The notes under the pieces are model-generated. The model worked only from the letters and a program-made list of their open reading frames with translations, did no database searches and was not told where the DNA came from. A stretch of DNA of 20,288 nt from Pelargonium cotyledonis (lineage: Eukaryota; Streptophyta; Magnoliopsida; Geraniales; Geraniaceae), in NCBI GenBank assembly GCA_036897625.1, contig JAYMTA010001375.1:1-20288 (forward strand). Direction: 5' to 3'. This document shows positions 9,240 to 19,569 of the stretch, in pieces (positions within the stretch are counted from its first letter, which is position 1; each line of letters begins with the position of its first letter). The translations under genes were made by a program, and so were the position numbers.

Positions 9240-9840
9240 ATTCACGAACCACCTCTTCCTGAATCACCACGACCACCATTATCTCCTCCTCTATTGGAAC
9301 TTTGGTTAACTAAAGTAGATATCTCTCTGGATACTGAATTTTAGAAGTCTAATGGGATGCTCAAAATAATTGAGTATGAGCTTCACTCAAAGAAGATATT
9401 GCCGCACTAGACAAAATTTTGGATTTGGCTGGTCCGTATTCAGATTTCAGACCACCTAAGAAACTCATCACCCCCATTTATTCCCATTCTTGTTGTCTCT
9501 TAATATCAACAATAATGGGAAGAAAACTGAACTTTATGTATACGTGTAAGAATTCTATAAAGCATGAGGGCCAATAGAAATCATGAAGATATTCAGGACA
9601 AGTTGTCCCTCCAAGAGTATATAAACATTGAGTAAATGTAGTGACTGCACGTTCCAAGGAATTGTCCCTCCCAAAGTATATAAACATTGAGCTGATATAG
9701 TGATCGCACGTACCAAGGAGTTTTGCAGTTGAACAAAGGGACAATCTTCTTCCTTTAGCCAAATCTTCTTTTGTGCATCATCATTGGGGATCAGCAGGAA
9801 GACGGTCCTCTTTGTCCATACCAAGTGTTTCATCACCGTT
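9240..9840 (-). pseudogene. Decayed Ty1/copia gag (UBN2-like) relic
   Basis: Minus-strand translation across changing frames follows a plant copia Gag in order. NDDAQKKIWLKEEDCPFVQLQNSL comes from about 9785 to 9710. CLYTLGGT matches the L-Y-S-G-K/G block and is present twice. FLPIIVDIKRQQEWE is followed by VMSFLGGLKSEYGPAKSKILSS (about 9475-9400), matching the F-L-x-G-L-x-x-E-Y-E-x-x-(R/K)-x-Q-I-L-S motif. STLVNQSSNRGGDNGGRGDS ends in GRGGS (about 9318-9248), matching the Gly/Arg-rich linker before the zinc knuckle. At least two frameshifts and several stops separate these blocks. It cannot encode a working Gag. No flanking LTR was found. Confidence 0.75.
9601..9719. repeat. Diverged 59/60-bp tandem duplication inside the gag relic
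   Basis: 9601-9660 and 9661-9719 share TTGTCCCTCC, GTATATAAACATTGAG, a GTGA-TGCAC/CGCAC block and CCAAGGA, with about a dozen differences. The duplication explains why the LYTLGG motif occurs twice. The divergence shows it is not recent. Confidence 0.8.
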
Positions 9841-9849
9841 TTTCTTCAG

Positions 9850-10689
9850 TGAAAATAATTAGCTTCATCTAACTTTGATCAGTAGTCTTTGAATTTGATG
9901 GAAAAATGTCTTAAATTATTGCTTTTACCTCCTCACTTATTCATAACTTATAACAATTATAAATGGGCAAGACTTATTTGTTAAGGTTCTTCAATTTCAA
10001 TCTCTAATTATTTGTATCTTATAATGCATCACTCAAAATTATTCTATACAACCAGGATTAAGAGAAAATATATTCTATATACATTTCCTCACACCATATC
10101 AGAACTAAAATAAGCTTCTGAACCTGTTAAATATCACTGTCCTCTCACCCTACCAAACCATAACAATACTTATTCATAGTTTCAATCAGTTTTGATTCGT
10201 CATCTTTCGTCATAACAAATTCCTTATGAAAAGTTATAAATGAAGACCCATAAAAGAGAATATATTGATCCTACAGATAGACTGATAGCCAGATGTATAG
10301 ACCAATTAGTGGTGCATCAAATATCAGTCTTCAAGATAAGAACTAAGCTGATTACAGTCTGGCTAGACCTAAAACTACATGATATATACATGATATATCG
10401 CCCCTGTTAAGTGATCCTACATCAGTAAAATATAAAGTAAAGTGACTAAATATAATGGTGCAAGTGAAACCCTATTAATAAAGTTGACCTTTTAGTAGTG
10501 GAAGCCCAAACCATTGTATGTAGAGTAAATTGGCTAAATATAATTGTGCAAGTACACTAAGATTTTCATAGATTGATAGTAGAGTTACTGAGTCCCATTT
10601 TCAAATGATCCAATAAACCAGGCACACCACCTTCCCTTCACTCCAATAATTAACTTACTAATTTTCACTCTGTATAAACACTTCAGAAG
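9850..10689. other. Intergenic stretch with a short direct repeat
   Basis: No gene was recognised. About 29 bases at 10437-10465 recur with a few changes at 10525-10553 (core CTAAATATAATxGTGCAAGT), an 88-base offset. This could be a remnant of a local duplication or of a repeat element. Confidence 0.5.
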
Positions 10690-10691
10690 TA

Positions 10692-10932
10692 CTCCGTACC
10701 AAAATGAGTGTCTTGTATTCCTTTTTAAAAAAATTAAGGAAAAGTTAGTGGTGGATTTCTCCCCTCGTCACACCATGTGAATGTCTTGTAACAAACTCAA
10801 GGTATTCTAACCAACTTATTATGAAAACATAATTGGTTATTCATGCCTAACAAACTTCCTAAAAAGTAAAGAGAACACTTGTTTGGCAAAAAAATAAAGA
10901 GAAACAGGACAATCAATTTAGGATGGAGAGAG
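10692..10932. mobile_element. Stowaway-type MITE
   Basis: The left end CTCCGTACCAAAATGAGTGTC (10692-10712) and the right end, read on the minus strand from 10932 (CTCTCTCCATCCTAAATTGA and on through TTGTCCTGT), are diverged terminal inverted repeats of the plant CTCCCTCCGTCC Stowaway/Tc1-mariner consensus. TA dinucleotides flank both ends (10690-10691 and 10933-10934), as expected for the TA target duplication. The element is about 241 bp, AT-rich, without coding capacity, and lies about 220 bases past the demethylase stop codon, perhaps within its 3' UTR. The left end has lost about four bases of the consensus. Confidence 0.8.
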
Positions 10933-11154
10933 TAGTATAATTCAACCAGATATCATCCTCGCTCTCCCATCTTTCATGGCAGCACATACTAACAGTCACT
11001 TGGCAGAGTTCCAGTTACGATCAGCCTTACCAACCATACTTACTTAGTCCTGCTAATTCCTGCAGTGACCTTGTGGGCTCCAATAAACCAAATTGCCTCA
11101 TACCATCCCATTTCAAATGCTATAAGCACTAACAATGAACAAGAAAAATGAGCT

Positions 11155-14100
11155 TTACTCAAGCATTGACATTATACTTTTGGCTTCTCTCACAGCCGAA
11201 CTAACTGCATAAAGTATCATCTTTTTAACCTGAAAAGGAATAAAGGCCGAAAACTGTGAATACTGGTAACAGCATGCTAAAGCCTACATAATACTGATCC
11301 CTCTAACCCACTTAGTATAAATATTTTGACTCGTTCTTTCACTGTATAATAAAAAAAATCTGTTGTCTTAAATGACAACCATTTCAGTTAAATATTCATT
11401 TTCTAGCATGAACTGATTCATTTAAATCTAGTGCACATACATTGTAGAAACTACTTTATTTTCTTAATACCTTCCCCAGACCCCACAACAGTTGAAGCCT
11501 CATGCACACCCTCTTTTTTAGAATAAATTAAGATTCAGCAGACAGAATCTGAATGAGACTAGCATGGAACCTCAATAAATACAAAAAAATCTTTATATGA
11601 GCATTTGGCAGCCTTTTAGTAGTATGCATGACCATTCACTATCCATAACGATGATAAAATAAGTAGTTATTCTAAAATATCCAATACTATTTTGAAATGA
11701 ATATAAAATAACGATGATAAGGTACACAAAGACAAAGAATAAAAAGACACTGAAATAAATACCTCCAGTTTGTCTTCCTTGGCTCTATGGTTCTTGGGAA
11801 GCAAACGAAATTCTTCAGTTAACCGAATGCACTCTTCAATATTTTCAGGAGATACAAAGTCAAGTGCCACCTTTATGCAGGACTGAGAAAATGAAACAAC
11901 ATATTAAGATACAGCTATTTACCAATTTATTTAAATAAACAGGTCAAATAACTGATTAAAAATCATATACACATTGATAGATAGACGGTTAGTTATATGC
12001 AGGTATTTAAGCTTGATTGAAAAGCACTTCAACCACAACTTAGCTTTAATTTCCCTTTGTTTTCTTGTTAATTTTTAGAAGTTAACTTTTCTACACAAAA
12101 GTGACTCAAAGATTAATTTTTAGAAGTTAACTTTTCTACACAAAAGTGACTCAAAGATAGTGCTCCCACCATAAGCTTATAATGATTGCAAATGAATCAA
12201 GACAGTGTTTCAAAGATATCACACGCTTATTAGACATATGAACCAGAATAAAGGCATATCAAGTAAGTTCACCAAGCTTCCCTTTAGCTCATAGAATTAC
12301 CTGTCTATTTCTCACTTGATGAGGACATCCCGCAGGTATAAAAATAGCCTCACCAAGGTGTTGCTCAAAAGTCCAAGGTTCTATATCTGCACAGAATATT
12401 TTAGAATTTCTACTACATTGCATCTTTGCCTGAACACAGAAACATGTGGAGGAAACCTTACTAAATTCCTCCTTCAGTTGTCTCCTATGCCTCTCATTCA
12501 AGAACAGAGTTTGATCATGAATAGCATGAGTAACCTATAATAAACAAAATGTAAGTAATACAAATCTTCTTAGAAAATATAGCTAATAATAGCAGCATCA
12601 CCACTCACAGAATCCATAGGAAGATTATTTATGTGGCGAAATTCCCTCTTATGCTTTTCCAAGTACTCAACTAACTTAGGTACATCCTGCCTCTGGAAGA
12701 TGTCCCAAACAGCACCACCATGAAGTAACATATCAATATTTTCAGGATAACCATCTGCTGGTCTTACATTTGATTTCTGACATGTTGGGTCATTAGCTCC
12801 ATTTATACCCGCGGAAAACTTTCTTTCAGAGGCATCCTTGCAACTGGAACAACAGTATCTTTTCTCTTCAGATTGCTCCACACTCAGTCCTTGTTGCTCG
12901 GTAGAATTACATTTCCCGTTGTTGCTCTCTTCCATAAGAATGTCTGTCTCACGGATGATGCCACACCTCAAAGAGTTGCATTTTTTTACTTCATTCTGCT
13001 GGTCTATAATCTGAAGCTTTGTAGGGTGCATGTCAAGAAACTTTGCACGACTATTTGGCCTACATCTGGGGGATTCTGGAGATTCCAGAACAGAGAGTGA
13101 TTTAGTAGCCATGTAATCATCTTCATGAGTTCTCTTCAGCGGCTGACTTCTAGTTTCACTTGGAGTCTCGTCTATACCTCCATAGAGCTCAAGCAAGTCC
13201 TCAGTTGCATATTTCTTCTGCATTCTTTTTATGCTTTTCTGTTGCCAGGGAGCATACTCCACCTTAGTAGTGTGGGTCAGTACATTTACCTAAACCAGAA
13301 AAGAAGTTGGCATTAGAATCCAAAAATCAGACAGAACATACTCCGAGAATCACTTGATTAGAGAAAGTTGAAAAGAAAATTCGATTTGACGCCTTGGGAC
13401 TTCCATAGATTATCTCAGTTGAATCACCAACAACCATTGGTATTGTGTATCAATTAAAATACAGTTGAATCAAATGACAATTTAAATGGCCTTAATCATT
13501 GTGCAAGAAAATCGCCGTCTGATTACGACTTTGGACTTGCATAGGTTCTTTGTTGCTAATTTCCATTAGCATACTGCATGAAAAGGTAGAAACTAATGAC
13601 ACTTTGGACTCATGGTTACGTCAACTTATGAATGTTCCGTGGGAGATTAAAAAAGATTCTTGAAAATATACAGTGTAGTGCGGTAAAAAAGAAAAGAGTG
13701 AAGACAGGAGGAGATAAAGACTCATGACTTCAAAAAACAACTACTAGGAACAAAAGACACTAACATAAAATTAAGCAAAGGTTCAGCCGTGAGAACTTTA
13801 CCAATCAAGAACTTTGTAGTACATCATCAAGGGAGCATTGCAGCAAAAGTAATTACCAAAGTTGCTAAAAATGTGAGATTTGTTTCCTAAAACTATTGGA
13901 GCATTGAATATTGATTAATTGAGCAATCAATGGCAAAAGTTTAAAATTAAGCCGAGAAAGAACAACACTTTTGACTTATTAAAGATAAACTGTTTTTCTC
14001 TGATATGAAATACGTGATATTCGGACATTCCCCATTCATCTTATCTTGTTTACCTTTTGAACAGATAAGCCAGTCTAGTCTGCAATGTCAAGCAGTAAAA

Positions 14101-17100
14101 GGGCATAACTGGAGTCACAAGGACACATCAATTATATACTTGAGACATGTATGGATTTAGTTTGGGATGTGGGATGCATATGTAACCCACAAACAATGGA
14201 CAGATGAAACAGATATATGCAATCCATCAATTTCACTCTAAGGACATGGAGATTCAATTCTGAGTTTAGTAGAATAAGAAAAGATGTAAGTGAAATTAGG
14301 AAATATATTGTATTTAGGAAAGTTTAGTTTAATTTTCTAGTCTAGCTTATTACCCATTTCTAGTCTTAATCGCCTATATAAAGGAATCTATCTTGTACTA
14401 GTTATCACAATTCATTCACATCAATAAGACAATTTCTCTTATTTCTAACAGACATCTTCCTGTTTTAAGTCCATAGCTTTCTAATCTCCACTATCCCAAA
14501 GTGCAACGGCATGTTGTACATGCAGGGGTCATTCTATTTACCCATGCACTCTGTTTCGGTAACTGTCCTAGTGATTGACAGCACCAGATTAAGTATCAGC
14601 TACAACTATCCATTTATCTGTATAAATCAAGTTTCATGAACAAGCGGAATAAGATAATATTATGGGTCCGTTGGTCTAAAGAAGGGATCTTTGTAAGTTA
14701 TCTGTAAGTTAGTAAGCATGATGAAAGATTTTCTGGCGTTAAACAATTACCGCATCAGACACATCGCAATGGAGCTTCGTCACTGAATCACCTCTACCAA
14801 GCTCTTCAGGGAACCCATATGCAATATATGTTTTGGGTCCCGAATCAGGTTTCAGTGCACCATGGGGAAGTTTTGTAGCAAGGTTTAAACACCCTGATAT
14901 TGGATCGGTATAACAGCTGTAGGGGAGAGCGGAAATATATTCAGCACCATGTCTAGGTAATCGCTCCTCAAACATAGTTGAGGGGGGCCAATCTTTCAAT
15001 TTCAACATCTCTGGCCACCCACCTTTGTGCATACGACCCTCTACATATCCCATGAAGAATTGGTGCATATTGATCTCAACCTGTAAAACAATAAGATGGT
15101 AGATTCTCATAGCTGCGAATGTGCATAACTCTTTCAATTGCCAATCACAAACAGAACTACAATAACTTAAATAACTAACCTCACACCAATCCAGACAATC
15201 AATAGCCTTCACGCTTCGTGTCTCCTCTTCAAACTTTACTTTGGACCCAGTTTCTCTAAAAGCCCTCCACATGACCATAGGTTCCCAACTAAGACCTGAT
15301 GTTTTGTCAAGAACATTTCTGACAACTACAGGTTCACCCCTCATCCAGTGCTTCTGAAAATGTTCAATTTCATTATCATTCAAGTCAAGAGCATTGGGGC
15401 AGTACAAGAAGTTATCAAGACTGTTCTCCCTAAAAGCTGACTGCCTCACTTCAGAGCTTATATTGTACTCTTCGCAGCCATTATGACAGCATGATGGACA
15501 CCCTTGAGAAAAATCAAAACTGGGCGACTCAAAATGTAGATTAAGATCCTCAGCATTCTTTAACAGTTTTGTGATCCAATTGGCCTTAAAGATGCGCCTT
15601 AATTCAAGAGCTGAAGCACCACAACCACCACATTCTTTTGGAGGGCATGGAATGCTACCATCAATATTAGCTACCCACTCGGGACAGCGAAAGAGCTTGT
15701 CAACTTCAGGATTATTAGCAACAGATCCCATATGCTTCTCCAACCCATGCCTTTTCCTCTTTGCATTAGTTTTTCTGTCACCATCTTTAGCTTGACCATG
15801 AGCTCTCTCTACAAACTGTGTATGGGATGTTTCTGTTTCCTTACCTCCAGGTTGGGAACCGTCTCTCAGCTCACGGCAGCAAGTTAGACACAATTCATAA
15901 GAACAGTCAGGATTGGGGCAGTTTCTATAGAAACCAACAATGGATGTGTTGCAGTTGTCACTGTCATTTAAAAAGAAAGAAAAAAAATCAAAATCAAAGC
16001 ATTTATAAGTTAGCATTTATAAGGTAATGCATAAACATATTATGTCCAGCAAATAGCACACCAGCTGTATCTACAACTATGATACCTAAACATAATATTA
16101 CAATTGAGTTTGATAAAAGTCACAAACACCTTTTCTTGACTACAAATGCATGGAAGTACTTTCCTGCTCCTAATATTATGCAGTGAATTGTAGTTTGGAA
16201 TGCTGAATTTCATTATTAAAATCAATTTAGGATGAGATAAAAAAACAGGAGAAAGAACATGTATGATACCAGTAATAAAGACACCCACAGACCCTCTTTC
16301 AATAACATAAGTAATAAGCTATAGCAGAGGACAACTGATGACTCTTCAATGTAGAACAAGCTACCACCTCACCTACTTATTACAATGCAGACATTGCTTC
16401 ATTAATAACCACAGAGCACAAGACATAGATCTCATCTCCACAGTAACAATGAATGCGAAGGAGTACAACAGTAGCTGGGAAAGTCTTGGGTAGGATCACC
16501 AAGTCAAAGGTGAGAACTTCCACGTTGTTTTGACCTGAAAAGAAAGAGACGATTAAGCCGGAGGTGTGTCCCGGCAGACACTCTGACAGTCAAGTCAGGG
16601 ATGGAACAGTGGGCCCCTGAGTAATCAATGAGCAAGAGTTCTTCCCAAGTTGAATATGTCTTACCTCCTCTCTACTTAAGAGAGACAATTTATACTATGT
16701 GGGTGTAGAGGTGATAATTATGGAGGGATGGCCAGCTAAAAGACCATTTTGTTACTTTTAATGGGTAAGATACAAATTTGGTAGCCACCTGCAGCAGCAT
16801 GTCTTGTAACAAGCAGCTCATGGCCTTGTGATTGGTATAGATGACAGGGTTGGCGGTCACACGTATCGAAGGCTAGAAGGATCCTAGAATGCCTTGTTTG
16901 GACATAACCATTCTGATACATGGACCACTCTGCCAAGCGACAAGCAGAGAGGCCTTTTGTTTGACATGGATGGTTAGACAGTCGAGAAAGATCCAGGTAA
17001 ACGAGTCTAAATGTTTCGTAAAGGCCCGCAAGTCGAGGTGGATCACCGTGATAGCAGGTTGACCAGGTCAAAAATATTTTATGAATTATCACCAATGCTT

Positions 17101-19406
17101 GAAGGATAATTACCATAGGTCCCAGAACCAAATGTTCTATCTAGACAAACTGAAGATTCCTCGTATTCCCCACCATCTTGACAAAAAACATCCTCCTGAC
17201 ATTCTCTTAAGTGTGTGTGTGTTGTCTCAAGGCAAGGAACACAATCTTTCCAACAGTAGCTATTTCGTCAATCAGGTGAAGCATGTCACTTAAAGCTCAA
17301 CATGAATATAAGTTTCTAACAAAAATTCAAGTCATCCCAAAGCAATCTCACGTCCTTTGGATATGGAAAATAACTATTCATGAGCTTGGACTACTGCATC
17401 AGCACATAAAATATAAAGAACGCTGTTCAATTCGCCTAGAAATTTCTTGCTTGAACTAAAAAGCCCTGAAATAATTATCTTGGACTGAAACCAACTTGAA
17501 CATACTAATTTAGTGTTACTGTAGTATGACATGTTAAGCTTAGAACATAAGTATAAAAAGAGAATGAATAAAGCTATAGATGATAAAAAGGTGAAAACAA
17601 GAACTGTAAGAGCCTAACTTCTACCAGTATATACGCTCGCGAGCTTCAACTCTACTCCTTGTTATATCCCTTTCTGTCAATTTAACACCTGAAAAAAACA
17701 AATAGAGTTAGCGAAGAAAACAGGACCTCAAAATAGAGAAAACTTTTTGTCATGTGAGATGACCTTGTATGTTGGCTTCAATCTCTATTTCAGAGTTATG
17801 CTCCATGTGAATATGCCTGAGAGCAGGCAGAGCCTTACACACCAAGTATTGCAACCGCTGTAATTTAACACTCCTATCCAGCTCTTTACCTGGCTGGAAG
17901 AAGAAGAAAGGAATGAATGAATGCTATGTGCCACTGTCAACATAATGTAGTCATGTAGTGGATAATTGAGAGAGAGAGAGAGAGAGAGATCATATATAGT
18001 ATATACCTTAATAACCAAAACCTCCCGTAAGCAAGCCTTGCAATTGCAATTGCCAAAACAAAATGGACATGCGGTCTCTACTTCCTCTCTAGTTTTCCCT
18101 GGGTACCTATTCATTTTGCCAACAACATATGAGTTTCCGAATATCTAAAGACAACAACTGAACCACTAAATTATTACAATGCTTAAAACTGGCATGATAA
18201 TTGGTTGAATAAGTTGGAGCTGTTTCAAGCATATCCCTACAAAAGAACTAACGTTCACCAATTCATACCACTTTGCAAGACAATCAAAGCAGTAGCGCTT
18301 CCTATTACAATTAGAACAGGAGACGACACTCTTGTTGCTCCGCTGACATTGATGACACATTGAACTCCCTTGCTCCTTTGTTCTACTGGACTCCTGATAA
18401 ACAAAGCAAAACTTCTGAGTTCTGAACTCACTCAATAATTTCAGTGCCCTTTCTTAATGTAAAAGAAACAGAGGCAAAGCTAATTATTACCAACAATGAA
18501 AAGTTTAATATAGCCTGCATTTTCATCTTGAGCAACCATCAGATAGGAATGACACTTAACAATGCATGTGCATATAGATAGCATATGTGAGTTCCATTGG
18601 AAACCTCTTCCCCTCGCCTAATTCTATTATCGACTTAAGGAAAACGGAATATAATGATTACATCTTTTTCAAGTAAGAGAAGGATGCTCAAAATAAGTCT
18701 ATATCATGTGAATTATAATGTGGCATCACCATGGATGAAAAGAAATTAATTCCTCAACTTGTCCCCAAACTTCCTACAAAACATCATAATCCTCTAAACC
18801 TCAACAAATTTTCACAGCAGTATTGAATCAATCAAGAAAATCACTAGTAAATTGCTAATAGCTGTAGAAGGAACCATTTTTAGGTTTTACCTTCTCAGAG
18901 GGTTCTCTCTCAGCCACAGTACATTGTGCTTCGCCGGAGTCACTCTGTTCCCGACCAGAAGTACCTGGTCCTTCACCAGAATCAACGTCCCGATCACCAA
19001 ACGTTTTAGCTGATACTTTCGCACATTTTCCAGAATTGCGATTCGCCCTCTTACTCCGGTACGTAGATAACTGAGTCTTTCCCTCTCGCACTAGAAACCG
19101 AGCCAATCGAAACTCACCCCGAGTCTCCTTGTCCGATTCGCCACCCACCTTCTTCATTTTCTTCTCCTCCTCCATCTTTTTCTCGTTCATATTCACGTCG
19201 ACAACAAGTCTCCGGGAACTGACGCCATCACCTCCACCAATGGCATCGTCTACATACGTTCCCTTCCCAGTACTCTTCTGCCTATTCTTCTTAAGCTGAA
19301 GATAGTGCTTCTCGCAGTACGACTTTCCTTGCACCACGGGCTCGCTGCACCGCCACTTCCCCAGACCGGCACTACGCTTGCACCGGAAATCCGGCGCTGA
19401 ATCCAT
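11155..19406 (-). CDS. JmjC histone H3K9 demethylase, JMJ25/KDM3-like, with WRC domain
   Basis: Plant KDM3-type Fe(II)/2-oxoglutarate enzymes remove methyl groups from H3K9 in the nucleus. The model has 12 exons: 19406-18891, 18393-18269, 18106-18007, 17893-17764, 17688-17625, 15960-15180, 15080-14751, 13289-12609, 12534-12462, 12386-12301, 11882-11763, 11229-11155. All introns are GT-AG, frame is kept, and the product is 1,026 residues. Domains: WRC finger 6-34 (C9, C20, C31, H34); RING-like cluster 185-239 with [17 protein letters not shown] and [13 protein letters not shown]; second Cys cluster 312-340; basic NLS-like KRKR about 379-382; JmjC from about 573, with Fe ligands H676 and D678 (LHCDVSD) and H956 ([10 protein letters not shown]); [13 protein letters not shown] about 965-977. 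All metal ligands are intact, so activity is expected. The start is supported by an in-frame TAA 33 bases upstream. The exact subclade (JMJ25/IBM1, JMJ27, JMJ29) is unresolved. Confidence 0.93.
11230..11762 (-). other. Demethylase intron 11
   Basis: GAG|GTATTT to TTTTCAG|GTT, 533 bases. It joins ...KEDKLE to [17 protein letters not shown], the usual C-terminal helix of the family. Nothing else is recognised inside. Confidence 0.85.
12068..12158. repeat. Perfect 45-bp tandem duplication in intron 10
   Basis: Two identical 45-base units (12068-12112 and 12113-12157, core AGAAGTTAACTTTTCTACAC) lie head to tail in the 418-base intron 12300-11883. Identity over the whole unit indicates a recent slippage or duplication event. 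It does not touch the exon borders. Confidence 0.95.
12387..12461 (-). other. Demethylase intron 9, 75 bases, stop-free
   Basis: TTTA|GTAAGG to TGTGCAG|ATATAG. Splicing gives EEF-N-IEPWTF, the family sequence. Its length is divisible by three and it has no stop in the gene's frame, so retention would replace the N by 26 residues (a net gain of 25, with several Cys) inside the JmjC fold without truncating the protein. Confidence 0.85.
13290..14750 (-). other. Demethylase intron 7 (1,461 bases) inside the JmjC domain
   Basis: GATGCG|GTAATTG to GTTTAG|GTAAATG. It separates the exon carrying the first two Fe ligands (H676, D678) from the rest of the JmjC domain. It contains a copia-LTR-like segment on the opposite strand at 14285-14450. 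The remainder has no recognised gene. Confidence 0.85.
14285..14450 (+). mobile_element. Copia-like solo LTR remnant in intron 7 (antisense)
   Basis: A 166-base segment starts with TG, ends with ATTTCTAACA, and has a TATATAAAGG box at 14375-14384. A leader ending in CATTCACATCAATAAGACAATT follows the box, the usual layout of small plant copia LTRs (TG...TATA...AATAA-like...CA). The 5' end only partly mirrors the ATTTCTAACA end, and no target-site duplication is visible (AAAGA versus GACAT), so it is diverged or recombined. It lies on the strand opposite to the demethylase gene. Confidence 0.6.
15081..15179 (-). other. Demethylase intron 6, 99 bases, stop-free
   Basis: GAG|GTTAGT to TTTTACAG|GTT. 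Splicing joins DCLDWCE to VEINMHQFF, as in the family. The intron is a multiple of three and open in the gene frame. Retention would insert 33 residues at the start of the JmjC region. Confidence 0.88.
15961..17624 (-). other. Demethylase intron 5 (1,664 bases)
   Basis: TACTG|GTAGAAG to AAATGACAG|TGACAAC. Splicing rebuilds the first Cys codon of the second Cys cluster (IYC-DNC). It contains an LTR-like block at about 16490-17065 and a short GT microsatellite near 17211-17222. Long open frames inside it are non-genic. Confidence 0.88.
16490..17065 (-). mobile_element. Gypsy-type LTR remnant in intron 5 (sense orientation)
   Basis: On the minus strand, a TATAAATT box (16694-16687) is followed by an R-like segment and then TGACTTGACTGTCAGAGTG plus TCTGCCGGGACACACCTCCGGC (about 16598-16558). 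The latter strongly resembles the conserved GACTTGAGCGTCGGAGTG...GCCGGGACACC-CCGGC block in the U5 region of many plant gypsy LTRs. The region is less AT-rich than the surrounding intron. Precise ends, a target duplication and a primer-binding site were not found, so the borders are approximate. It runs in the same direction as the host gene. Confidence 0.65.
17968..17989. repeat. GA microsatellite (11 units) in intron 3
   Basis: Eleven GA units. On the gene strand they give a CT run inside the 113-base intron 18006-17894, between the donor and the acceptor. Length changes could alter the pyrimidine tract near the branch region. Confidence 0.95.
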
Positions 19407-19473
19407 GGACGCCGGTGGAATTTGCCGGAGAACCGATTACCCGAATCTCCAATTTGATTGCTTCAACGATCAT
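19372..19473 (-). promoter_or_regulatory. Demethylase upstream ORF overlapping the main start
   Basis: An ATG at 19473 opens a 33-codon frame that ends at TAG 19374-19372, inside the main coding region and out of its frame. If the leader starts upstream of 19473, which a TATA-like TATATTTAATT near 19560-19570 would allow, ribosomes using it would bypass the main ATG at 19406. Its start context is weak (C at -3), while the main ATG has G at +4. Whether it is transcribed is not known. Confidence 0.45.
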
Positions 19474-19569
19474 TTGCCTCAATACGAGGATGATGGAAGG
19501 CGTGAGAAAATGACCTTGGGTGGAATTAATTATTATTATTATTCGATCAAAAAGGATGAGATTAATTAA

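Noticed and set aside
9478-9836. Two overlapping open frames of 93-94 codons that could be called small genes
   Set aside because: Both are parts of a frameshifted copia gag. Neither has a complete domain in one frame.
14739-14750. Read-through of the JmjC exon into VIV at the end of exon 7
   Set aside because: These codons are the start of intron 7. Splicing to 13289 gives SDAVNVLTHT, as in the family.
16736-17131. A 131-codon open frame on the minus strand
   Set aside because: It lies inside the LTR-like block of intron 5, has no recognisable domain, and matches non-coding U3-like sequence.
18263-18268. Alternative donor for demethylase exon 2 after GAATTG (GTGAAC)
   Set aside because: Using it with the AATAG acceptor breaks the frame. 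The upstream TG|GTATGA donor restores the family sequence [13 protein letters not shown].
19378-19569. Plus-strand frame opposite the demethylase start
   Set aside because: It is antisense to the leader and exon 1, with a TTA-repeat-derived Tyr run and no domain.
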